From Defluviitaleaceae bacterium (GTDB lineage: Bacteria > Bacillota > Clostridia > Lachnospirales > WRAX01): DNA of 8,389 nucleotides. Under the pieces are notes generated by a model. That model did not search any database and was not told the DNA's origin. It worked only from the letters and a program-made list of their open reading frames with translations. The position numbers and the translations under genes are program-made. Within the stretch, counting starts at the first letter, position 1. Every line of letters begins with the position of its first letter. The stretch covers positions 1-8,389 of the forward strand of contig WQSI01000074.1 of NCBI GenBank assembly GCA_009787945.1. The letters are read 5' to 3'. Below are positions 1 through 6,173 of the stretch, piece after piece.

Positions 1-521
1 GGGTCGCCTTCATCGGCATTGCAGATTATATACTTGATGTCCCCTGGATTGTTGCGGCAGGCATTCCACTTAAACCAAGTGGGGAAGCCCGCCCCGCCCC
101 GCCCTGCAAGCCCTGATGTCTTAATTTCATCAATCACAGCTTCTGGGGTCATTGCAATAGCTTTTTTAATGCCTTCATATCCAGAATTTGCAAGATAATC
201 TTCAATGTCCTCTGGATTTATTTTTCCACAATTTGCCAGAGCAACCCGCTGTTGGCTCTCCAAAATTTGCCTGTCGGCTTTGCTTATTAAGTGGCTTCCT
301 GCTCGGTTTTTCTCACCACGCAGGGATTTTGCGATTTCTTCTGCGACGGTGCTGTCCACTTTAACATAGATATTGCCGTCAGCTTCCACTATAGGTTCAA
401 GGTAACACATGCCGTTGCAACCTACAGGCTGAACGTCAAAACCCTGCTCCACGAAATAGTCAAAAAGCTCGCCAGCCCCTGCGGCATTGCCGCAACTGCC
501 TCTTCCTACATAAATCCCCAT
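1..521 (-). CDS. nuoF: NuoF/HydB-like NADH-binding flavoprotein subunit, partial (N-terminal 173 residues)
   Basis: This is the start of the FMN- and NADH-binding subunit found in complex I (NuoF) and in soluble NAD-linked hydrogenases (HydB, HndC); it exchanges electrons between NADH and iron-sulfur clusters. The ATG at 521-519 overlaps the nuoE stop as TAATG, and a strong AAAGGAGG site (532-539) lies 10 bases upstream. Residues 1-67 form an N-terminal thioredoxin-like ferredoxin domain with Cys10, Cys35 and Cys39 (GCNGMC). Residues 97-98 (NCG) and 137-152 follow the family, including the glycine-rich RGGAGFPT (141-148) that binds FMN, then NADEGD (168-173). The frame is open to the left edge, so the NADH site, the 4Fe-4S site and any C-terminal ferredoxin domain lie outside. 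The N-terminal extension favours the HydB/HndC type over a respiratory NuoF, but this cannot be settled without the following genes. Confidence 0.93.
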   Translation of the reverse strand, partial: MGIYVGRGSCGNAAGAGELFDYFVEQGFDVQPVGCNGMCYLEPIVEADGNIYVKVDSTVAEEIAKSLRGEKNRAGSHLISKADRQILESQQRVALANCGKINPEDIEDYLANSGYEGIKKAIAMTPEAVIDEIKTSGLAGRGGAGFPTWFKWNACRNNPGDIKYIICNADEGD

Positions 522-985
522 TACTGGCTCGCCTCCTTTATGCCTTCCAAATCTTTAGCAACTTTTTTGTTGCAAAGCCCGCCATATACACGGTCACCCA
601 CCATCATAGCGGGAGCAAGGGAGCAACACCCCAAACACGCTACATTATTATAGGTAAAAAGTCCGTCTGCGGAAATTTCCCCTTCATCCACTTTCAAGTG
701 AGCCTTAACGGCTTCTTCAATTTCGCCAGAACCATTAACATGGCAAGCCGTACCTTGGCACAGCATAACAAGGTTTTTGCCAATGGGTTTCGTGCGGAAA
801 AGGGAGTAGAAAGTTGCCACGCCCAACACCTTAGCAGGAGAAAGCCCCATGCCTTCGCCTATGTATTCAATTACCTCATTAGGCAAATAGCCAAAAATTT
901 CTTGTGCCTTTTGCAACACACTTATTAATTGTCCTTCGTCCCTGCCTGCCGACAGCAGTGCTGGGTCTAATTGCTGTAAATTCAT
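521..985 (-). CDS. nuoE: NuoE/HydC-like [2Fe-2S] thioredoxin-fold subunit
   Basis: This is a 154-residue electron-transfer subunit that partners NuoF/HydB. It matches the 24-kDa family: a helical N-terminal part with GYLPNEV and the signature VLGVATFYSLF, then a thioredoxin-like [2Fe-2S] domain. The four cluster ligands are present as C-x4-C (Cys76, Cys81 in CQGTAC) and C-x3-C (Cys117, Cys121 in CLGCC). The length is normal for the family. I chose the ATG at 985-983 because AGAGGTG (991-997) sits 5 bases before it; an in-frame ATG at 1018 would add 11 residues of no family character and has no good binding site. The gene begins 29 bases after the sensor kinase stop and overlaps nuoF by one base, so the three are probably one transcript. 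It could equally be called hydC or hndA. Confidence 0.94.
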   Translation of the reverse strand: MNLQQLDPALLSAGRDEGQLISVLQKAQEIFGYLPNEVIEYIGEGMGLSPAKVLGVATFYSLFRTKPIGKNLVMLCQGTACHVNGSGEIEEAVKAHLKVDEGEISADGLFTYNNVACLGCCSLAPAMMVGDRVYGGLCNKKVAKDLEGIKEASQ

Positions 986-990
986 TTGTT

Positions 991-997
991 CACCTCT
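991..997 (-). promoter_or_regulatory. Ribosome binding site that decides the nuoE start
   Basis: AGAGGTG read on the minus strand, 5 bases before the ATG at 985. It supports this start over the in-frame ATG at 1018, which overlaps the upstream kinase stop codon (ATGA) but lacks a well-placed site. Confidence 0.75.
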
Positions 998-1014
998 ATT
1001 TTTATTTAGCTGTA

Positions 1015-4000
1015 TCATTTATCATGCAAACCTAATGTTTCCCGTAAGTCTTTCAATATTTTTAAAGCATGCCTAAATTCCAGGGTTTTAACAGCCTCGA
1101 TAAGCTCCTTAGTGTCAGGTATCTCGGTCAGCTCCACCACCATGTCACTAGCGTCAAAGCTTCTTCGCTTTAGCAATTCCTCTAACCTGCCGAAAACGTC
1201 AATTGCCACGGCTTTGTCAAGGGTTTTTGTCCATTGCTCTGCCGCTTCTGCCGCGTTATCCGTTTCAGAATATTGCGCTTTCAGTCTATCTAACACCGGG
1301 TCAAGCTGGCTTGCTAGCCTGTCTAGTACATCGCCTGGCTCTCCTCCCTCCTTAAAGCGGGTTTCGGCTTCTGCGGCTACATTTGCTAATGCCTCCTCTT
1401 CAATAAGACTTGCAAGACCCTTTAGGGTATGCGCCAACCTCTCTGCCGTAAAATTGTCGCCTTGGCTTTGAGCGTAACTAATTTGGTTAATAACATCCCC
1501 CTGTGTTGACAAAAAGTCTTGGTTTATCTTGTCGATAATCTCAAGGGGCATATGATTATCAAAAATCTCTTCCACGTCGCTGGCATCGGTTTTCACGAAG
1601 CCAACACCGTCAACACTTGGAAAATGTTTCTCCTTAATAAATTTGTGCAAAACCGCGTTAAGTTGTGCCGTTTGTATGGGCTTTGACAAAAACCCGTCAA
1701 AACCACTGCGCATAAACTCATCCGCCTGACCCACAAGGGCGTTTGCTGTCAAAGCTACAATAGGGTTAGTATATCCCATTCCGCGTATAGCGGCGGCGGC
1801 TTCTGTTCCTGTCATTTCTGGCATCATTTGGTCCATGAAAATAATGTCATAAACCTGTCCGTCCTCTATCTTTTGGACGGCACACACGCCGCTGGAGCAG
1901 GTTTCAATTTCCAACTCATATAATTCTAAAAGACCATTAGCAACGTAAATATTCGCATCTACATCATCCACCACAAGCACTCTGCCATAGGGCATTGGTT
2001 CTGGCTTAAATGACATACGCTTAGCAGTGGATGCGGCAGAGGTCGAAAAGCTTTTTAGAGATTTTGTAGCCGCCTTGCCCAAAGTTTGCGATGTAACAAT
2101 GGTTTGAGGCAGAATTATGGTAACTTCTGTGCCTTTGCCGACGCTACTGGTCACGGCAATTGTGCCGTCCATGCGGGTTAGCAGCCCTCGGGTTATAGAC
2201 ATGCCAAGTCCTGTTCCTACATCAAAAGCGTCATTGCGAGTGTGGAAGCGACTGTAATCGTCAAACAAAGCCTTTAATTGCTGTTCTGACATGCCTTTGC
2301 CTGTATCCGTCACAGTAATAACAAGATTTACTATATTGTCTAAATCGCTGTTTTCCACACGCACCCGCAGGTTAACAGAGCCTTTGTCTGTATATTTAAA
2401 TGCATTGGACAGCACATTGTTAACCACCTGTTTAATGCGCAATTCGTCACCTTTAAGCAAAGATGGCACATCCTCGCCAACGTCTACCACAAAATCTAAT
2501 CGCTTACTGCCAAGATAAACCAAATTAAGCTGGGCAACGTCGCTAAACATACTTGCAGAGTCGTATTCTATGTTGGTAATGTCCATTTTGCCTGCTTCTA
2601 TTTTTGACAAGTCCAAAATGTCATTTACAATGCCAAGGAGAACATCAGCAGAGTTGTTGATTTTGGTGAAAGCCTCATAGGCATCTGGCGACAGGGCTTT
2701 GTTATGCATCTGAATTTCAGAAATTCCCATAACTGCCGTCAGGGGCGTGCGCAGTTCGTGTGACATGCGAGCAAGGAAACGGCTTTTCGCCTGGCTGTTC
2801 TCCTGGGCAATTTCCATCAACTCTTGTTGTTCCAACATATTGCGAATTGCCGTTAAATCCTGTATATAAGCGGCAATAACCTTTTTATCGCGGGATGCAA
2901 AGCGGGCAAATGTTATGTGGGCAGGGATAAAGCCGCCGCGGGCATTGGAAAGCTCCCATTCAAAACTTTCGTGACCAGATGCAAGGGCAGAAAGGAAAAT
3001 GCGCTCTAGCGTCGCAAAACCTCTTGCTGCAAAAATTTCGTGGCTTCTTAACAGGGTTTCTTGTTTGTTTTCAAATTTTAACAAGGCTGTTGCGGCTTCG
3101 TTACAATCAATCACCCTAAAATCTTCGTCAATCAGAAAACATGCGGCAGGGTTGCCGTTAAGCATAATGTTGCTGCGCTCCTCTGCCGACCTAATGGCAA
3201 TAAGGTTTTCGGTTACCGTGTCTAACAGCTTATTAATCGCCATTGCCATCTCAAGGGAGCTGCCTTTAAGTGAAGTTACATCAATTCGGATTTGGTCATC
3301 CCCAACAGAATGTTGCTCCACAACATAATTAACCTGATTAACCACATTAGCAAGAGCCCCAACAATCTCTTTAAAAAGTTTTGAGATTTCGTCACTTTCA
3401 TCCATTTGTACAATGCGCCCAAAATCCCCATATATAACCGCTTCTGCGTTGTTTTGCACCATGGACATTTTATTAACAAAGCGGCGTATTACAAACCAAG
3501 CGGCACTGGACGCTAACAATACAGCCACCACCAAAGACCCATTGGTGATGCTTTGTGAAATGAAGGTATAATGACGCATGTTATCCGTTATAATCTCTTG
3601 GTTAAGATTTCTTATCCTCCTAAGCGCGTCCATCATAATAACAGCAGATTCGGTATAACCCATGTCATGTTCAAAATAAAGCGACCTATCCCCATCTAGG
3701 AAAAAGTTTTCGCTGAAAGCGTAATAAGTTCCTTTGACATAATTCATTATGGTTATCATAATGTAAACTCGCGTATCATTCTCAACCTTAGGAAACACAG
3801 GGTCATCTTGGATAGATTGCAAATATGCTTCAGATAACCTGTTAAGGTTTTCATAGGAGTGAGTTAAGCGTCGCTCGTAGCTGCTCCATAAAGCCTCGTC
3901 GGCGGTTTCTAAGAAAGCTGAGTCCATAAAAGACTCTGCTAAAATTAACCGCATTTCGGTGAATTCTTGATGAAATTCCAGTAAAAGCTCCGACCTTGCC

Positions 4001-5424
4001 ATAATGAATTCCATATTATGGTTATTAAGTGAGCGGATGTTATTGTTAAAAAATGTTGTGGCAACAATTTGACCGCTAAACAGCAAAATAATAGCGCCAA
4101 AGGAAAACAGCAAGCTAGTTTTAATATTAGCATATCTAAATTTCAAAATTATGTCAGAGGGTGCAACCTCTGTCCTAAGTGTTTTGCGGTGGGTTTTAAC
4201 AATTGTGCCGATTGCGCCAACCAAAAACAGGAAAGCACTTGAACCCAATACCAAATTGTGATAGATTCGGTAACTTGCGGAATACATGTGCAGGGTTTCT
4301 TCCACGCGGGCGTCAATCATTCCCCGCAACTCCACACAAAGACCATTTACAGGAAAACCCATCTGCACAAAGCTTGGGCCAAAAACCCTCTCAATCGCCA
4401 CTTCCCTATCCAGCCCTTTTGTTCGCTCTTGCATTACACGGTCCTCGATAACGCGCAGGTTTGTAACGCGATTTACAAGATAAACCATGGTATTCGTTTC
4501 CTGGTCAGTAGCCTGGGATAACACGAAAGTGTCCAAAGACCGCCCAAACACATCCCGCCCTCTTTCTGCTTGGTATAAGGCAAATTGCGCCTCCCCTTGG
4601 GTTATAACGAAGATGCGGGACAGGCGGGTTAACGCCTCTGTGCTACGCTCTAGGTCATAAACAGCAGCAATTAGGGAATAATGGTCTTTTCTAACCTGAT
4701 GCATTTCGTTAGCGTAATTGGTGGCTTGCGCCACAAAAACTAAGTTTATAACAGGCGTAAGAAGAACAACGTACATAACAACCCGAACCCGCATAGGCAA
4801 AACAACGCTTAACAGCCCAAACAAGCCAATAGCACCGATAAGCACCAAACCAATGGAAAAAACCAAGCTTAGTGACATAAAAAACCGAGATTGAATTTCG
4901 GTATCCTCCAACTCCTGCGCGGTGCGGTGGTACACCATTTGCAAAAGCTCGTCAATTTTGGGTCCAAGGGGCGTACCTAAATATGCAATCTCTCGGCTAT
5001 GGGCTAGGTCGATTGCATCCTCTAAGCGGCCTTCATCACGTAAATAAAAAACTACTTGGAAAATTTCGTTCATCAAATTTCTGCGCCTTGCAAATTCTTC
5101 CAACAGCTCAATTTCTCTTTGGGGCGCATCCCACTCCATAAAAATCTCAATAACTTGACTGGCTCTATCCTCATCAATCAAAATATCAAAAGCATTGCGC
5201 TGCATTTCTGTGTTCTCGTTTACCGCAATAACGCGCATAAGGCGGGTTTCAGACTCAGCAGAAACAGACAAATCATATAAAGCCACAGACAAGCTGTGAC
5301 GTTCATCACTAATATGGTTAGCCGTATTTGATGCCCGCGAACCAAGCACAAAAAACACGGCAGTAAACGACGCCAAAACAATAAAGGCTAAAGCTATGTA
5401 CCTAGAGCGTTTAAATATACCCAC
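1015..5424 (-). CDS. Large membrane hybrid histidine kinase (three membrane-bounded input modules, HAMP-like, PAS, HisKA, HATPase, REC, HPt)
   Basis: This 1469-residue sensor autophosphorylates and passes phosphate along an internal His-Asp-His relay; no DNA-binding output is present, so a separate response regulator is needed. Six hydrophobic segments (about 9-27, 183-205, 214-232, 390-409, 437-456, 629-647) bound three mostly helical, probably extracytoplasmic modules. The first two are a tandem duplication. Then come a HAMP-like region (648-700), a PAS-like domain (751-860), HisKA with MSHELRTP (phosphoacceptor His889), HATPase with the N box (Asn1003, Asn1007), DTGKG (1040-1044) and GTGLG (1070-1074), REC with Asp1153/Asp1154, phosphoacceptor Asp1198, Thr1226 and Lys1248, HPt with HTLKG (His1332), and a 70-residue tail of unknown role. 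All relay residues are intact. The start is GTG with GAGGGG 5 bases upstream. It lies directly before nuoE; a link to redox state is inference only. Confidence 0.95.
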   Translation of the reverse strand: MGIFKRSRYIALAFIVLASFTAVFFVLGSRASNTANHISDERHSLSVALYDLSVSAESETRLMRVIAVNENTEMQRNAFDILIDEDRASQVIEIFMEWDAPQREIELLEEFARRRNLMNEIFQVVFYLRDEGRLEDAIDLAHSREIAYLGTPLGPKIDELLQMVYHRTAQELEDTEIQSRFFMSLSLVFSIGLVLIGAIGLFGLLSVVLPMRVRVVMYVVLLTPVINLVFVAQATNYANEMHQVRKDHYSLIAAVYDLERSTEALTRLSRIFVITQGEAQFALYQAERGRDVFGRSLDTFVLSQATDQETNTMVYLVNRVTNLRVIEDRVMQERTKGLDREVAIERVFGPSFVQMGFPVNGLCVELRGMIDARVEETLHMYSASYRIYHNLVLGSSAFLFLVGAIGTIVKTHRKTLRTEVAPSDIILKFRYANIKTSLLFSFGAIILLFSGQIVATTFFNNNIRSLNNHNMEFIMARSELLLEFHQEFTEMRLILAESFMDSAFLETADEALWSSYERRLTHSYENLNRLSEAYLQSIQDDPVFPKVENDTRVYIMITIMNYVKGTYYAFSENFFLDGDRSLYFEHDMGYTESAVIMMDALRRIRNLNQEIITDNMRHYTFISQSITNGSLVVAVLLASSAAWFVIRRFVNKMSMVQNNAEAVIYGDFGRIVQMDESDEISKLFKEIVGALANVVNQVNYVVEQHSVGDDQIRIDVTSLKGSSLEMAMAINKLLDTVTENLIAIRSAEERSNIMLNGNPAACFLIDEDFRVIDCNEAATALLKFENKQETLLRSHEIFAARGFATLERIFLSALASGHESFEWELSNARGGFIPAHITFARFASRDKKVIAAYIQDLTAIRNMLEQQELMEIAQENSQAKSRFLARMSHELRTPLTAVMGISEIQMHNKALSPDAYEAFTKINNSADVLLGIVNDILDLSKIEAGKMDITNIEYDSASMFSDVAQLNLVYLGSKRLDFVVDVGEDVPSLLKGDELRIKQVVNNVLSNAFKYTDKGSVNLRVRVENSDLDNIVNLVITVTDTGKGMSEQQLKALFDDYSRFHTRNDAFDVGTGLGMSITRGLLTRMDGTIAVTSSVGKGTEVTIILPQTIVTSQTLGKAATKSLKSFSTSAASTAKRMSFKPEPMPYGRVLVVDDVDANIYVANGLLELYELEIETCSSGVCAVQKIEDGQVYDIIFMDQMMPEMTGTEAAAAIRGMGYTNPIVALTANALVGQADEFMRSGFDGFLSKPIQTAQLNAVLHKFIKEKHFPSVDGVGFVKTDASDVEEIFDNHMPLEIIDKINQDFLSTQGDVINQISYAQSQGDNFTAERLAHTLKGLASLIEEEALANVAAEAETRFKEGGEPGDVLDRLASQLDPVLDRLKAQYSETDNAAEAAEQWTKTLDKAVAIDVFGRLEELLKRRSFDASDMVVELTEIPDTKELIEAVKTLEFRHALKILKDLRETLGLHDK
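4189..5424 (-). repeat. Tandem duplication inside the kinase input region (two 206-residue modules)
   Basis: Residues 1-206 and 207-412 of the kinase align without gaps at a constant offset of 206. Residues 44-64 and 250-270 share 12 of 21 positions (S, L, A, YDL, S, E, TRL, R). At the same offset Asn116-Leu117 matches Asn322-Leu323, Gly150 and Pro152 match Gly356 and Pro358, Glu159-Leu160 matches Glu365-Leu366, Met163 and Arg167 match Met369 and Arg373, and the closing membrane helices share L-[IV]-GAIG (195-200 and 401-406). Each module is helix, extracytoplasmic helical region, helix. The repeat is visible in the protein, not as identical DNA, so it is old. A third module (about 430-647) has the same plan but only weak similarity. 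Confidence 0.85.
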
Positions 5425-5429
5425 AAATT

Positions 5430-5435
5430 CCCCTC
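5430..5435 (-). promoter_or_regulatory. Ribosome binding site supporting the GTG start of the kinase
   Basis: GAGGGG on the minus strand lies 5 bases before the GTG at 5424-5422. The codons that follow give a short basic stretch (KRSR) and then the first membrane helix, as expected for the N-terminus of a membrane sensor. Confidence 0.7.
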
Positions 5436-5460
5436 ACTTTTAACAAATGCATACAAGTTA

Positions 5461-5489
5461 ACTATACCTAATTTACCTCCAAAAGTCAA
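5461..5489 (-). promoter_or_regulatory. Sigma-A type promoter for the kinase-nuoE-nuoF unit
   Basis: On the minus strand TTGACT (5489-5484), a 17-base spacer and TATAGT (5466-5461) each differ from consensus by one base. Transcription would begin near 5454, leaving an untranslated leader of about 30 bases before the GTG at 5424. Its -35 box is about 34 bases from the -35 box of the rpsL promoter on the other strand, so the two could affect each other or share a regulator. No clear operator palindrome was seen between them. Confidence 0.8.
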
Positions 5490-5523
5490 TATCCAACTTT
5501 CGTAAATTATCTCAAAATTTCCC

Positions 5524-5552
5524 TTGACATTGTATAAAAATAATGGTATAAT
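5524..5552 (+). promoter_or_regulatory. Perfect-consensus sigma-A promoter of the str operon
   Basis: TTGACA (5524-5529), exactly 17 bases, then TATAAT (5547-5552). This is the ideal housekeeping promoter and fits strong, growth-linked expression of ribosomal protein genes. The start of transcription should be near 5559, giving a leader of about 35 bases to the TTG start of rpsL, too short for a sizeable leader structure before rpsL. Confidence 0.93.
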
Positions 5553-5580
5553 GCCAAGGTATGTTTTGATTATATATGTA

Positions 5581-5588
5581 GGGAGGTG
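5581..5588 (+). promoter_or_regulatory. Ribosome binding site that decides the rpsL start
   Basis: GGGAGGTG ends 6 bases before the TTG at 5595. The in-frame GTG at 5586 lies inside this site and so cannot be the start it serves; translating from TTG gives the family N-terminus MPTFNQLVRKGR. Confidence 0.85.
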
Positions 5589-5594
5589 AATGAA

Positions 5595-6008
5595 TTGCCA
5601 ACGTTTAACCAATTAGTAAGAAAAGGCAGAGGGCAGAAAATACGTAAGTCTACTGCACCAGCTTTGCAGAAAAGCCTTAACAGCTTGAAAAAGCAACGTT
5701 TTGATGCTTCAAGCCCTTTTAAGCGCGGTGTTTGCACGGCTGTGCGTACCGAAAAGCCTAAAAAGCCAAATTCTGCACTTCGCAAAATTGCTAGGGTTCG
5801 TCTTTCCAATGGTATGGAGGTTACGGCCTACATCCCAGGTGAGGGTCACAACTTACAAGAGCATAGCGTGGTGCTAATCCGTGGTGGTCGTGTACGCGAC
5901 TTACCTGGTGTTCGTTATCACATTTTGCGCGGAACTCTTGATACAGCTGGTGTTTCTGGCCGTATGCAAGCCCGTTCTAAATACGGCGCGAAAAGACCTA
6001 AGAAGTAA
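5595..6008 (+). CDS. rpsL: 30S ribosomal protein S12
   Basis: This is the 137-residue small-subunit protein S12, which lies at the decoding centre and affects tRNA selection accuracy. Family blocks are unmistakable: MPTFNQLVRKGR at the N-terminus, KRGVCTAV (43-50), PKKPNSALRK (55-64), EVTAYIPGEGHNLQEHS (75-91), RGGRVRDLPGVRYH (96-109) and a basic C-terminus. The loop at about 17-41 includes the extra 13 residues seen in Gram-positive S12. The TTG start is set by the GGGAGGTG site. Lys56, equal to E. coli Lys43, is kept, but Arg101 stands where E. coli has Lys88, a position where Arg is linked to streptomycin resistance. Asp102 equals the E. coli Asp89 that RimO modifies. Residue 54 is Lys where E. 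coli and B. subtilis have Thr. First gene of the operon; rpoC is not upstream. Confidence 0.98.
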   Translation: MPTFNQLVRKGRGQKIRKSTAPALQKSLNSLKKQRFDASSPFKRGVCTAVRTEKPKKPNSALRKIARVRLSNGMEVTAYIPGEGHNLQEHSVVLIRGGRVRDLPGVRYHILRGTLDTAGVSGRMQARSKYGAKRPKK

Positions 6009-6028
6009 GCACTTTTAACGTACCAAGT

Positions 6029-6098
6029 TGCTTGTTCTTGAGGTCAGAGCTTATCCCCATGTTTAGTGCTGGGTGAGTTTTGAACTCAAGAACAGGCA
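6029..6098 (+). promoter_or_regulatory. Long stem-loop in the rpsL-rpsG spacer, candidate S7-type translational control element
   Basis: The left arm 6029-6042 pairs with the right arm 6085-6098 over 14 positions, with one G-T wobble; the core TGTTCTTGAG / CTCAAGAACA is a perfect 10-base inverted repeat. The 42-base loop can fold further (6074-6079 with 6083-6088 would compete with the main stem; CTTATCC against GGGTGAG is a weaker inner pairing). No T-run follows the right arm, so it is not an ordinary intrinsic terminator. In E. coli, S7 binds the S12-S7 intercistronic RNA and represses its own synthesis; position and structure here suggest a similar role, which is inference. Confidence 0.6.
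6074..6088 (+). other. Small hairpin competing with the long spacer stem
   Basis: TGAGTT (6074-6079), a TTG loop and AACTCA (6083-6088) form a perfect 6-pair hairpin. Its right arm shares bases 6085-6088 with the right arm of the longer stem, so the two cannot form together. Confidence 0.5.
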
Positions 6099-6130
6099 CC
6101 ACAGGTTGCGATTATCATCGCTTCTTGAGT
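6083..6130 (+). other. Alternative downstream pairing in the rpsL-rpsG spacer
   Basis: ACTCAAGAA (6084-6092), part of the right arm of the long stem, is also perfectly complementary over 9 bases to TTCTTGAGT (6122-6130). The segment TTCTTGAG occurs twice, at 6035-6042 and 6122-6129, so one central strand has two mutually exclusive partners. This is the arrangement expected of a two-state RNA, but the function is not shown. Confidence 0.5.
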
Positions 6131-6135
6131 ACCGC

Positions 6136-6154
6136 AAGCGTGTTATTCACGCTT
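6136..6154 (+). other. Perfect 7-pair hairpin just before the rpsG ribosome binding site
   Basis: AAGCGTG (6136-6142), a TTATT loop and CACGCTT (6148-6154) pair perfectly. The hairpin ends 6 bases before the rpsG site GGAGG (6161-6165), close enough to affect ribosome access. No T-run follows, so termination is unlikely. Confidence 0.65.
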
Positions 6155-6160
6155 AGAAAT

Positions 6161-6165
6161 GGAGG
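6161..6165 (+). promoter_or_regulatory. Ribosome binding site that decides the rpsG start
   Basis: GGAGG ends 8 bases before the GTG at 6174. An in-frame ATG at 6159 overlaps this site and would add five residues (MEGRD) not found in S7. Confidence 0.8.
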
Positions 6166-6173
6166 GAAGAGAC

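Noticed and set aside
82..106. GC-rich CCCCGCCCCG repeat-like tract
   Set aside because: It is the codon run for the conserved GRGGAG motif of NuoF, so coding explains it.
291..653. 120-codon plus-strand reading frame
   Set aside because: It runs antisense across the nuoF start and nuoE end, both of which have clear family motifs; its translation has no recognisable character.
5586..5588. Upstream GTG as rpsL start
   Set aside because: It lies inside the ribosome binding site and adds residues not found in S12.
5394..5612. 72-codon minus-strand frame across the divergent promoter region
   Set aside because: It covers the promoters of rpsL and the kinase and the rpsL start; it has no credible ribosome site or family features.
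6029..6154. Intrinsic terminator between rpsL and rpsG
   Set aside because: Neither stem is followed by a run of T, and rpsG and fusA follow in the same direction.
6159..6161. ATG as rpsG start
   Set aside because: It overlaps the GGAGG site and has no upstream site of its own at usual spacing; S7 proteins begin MPRK-like, matching GTG 6174.
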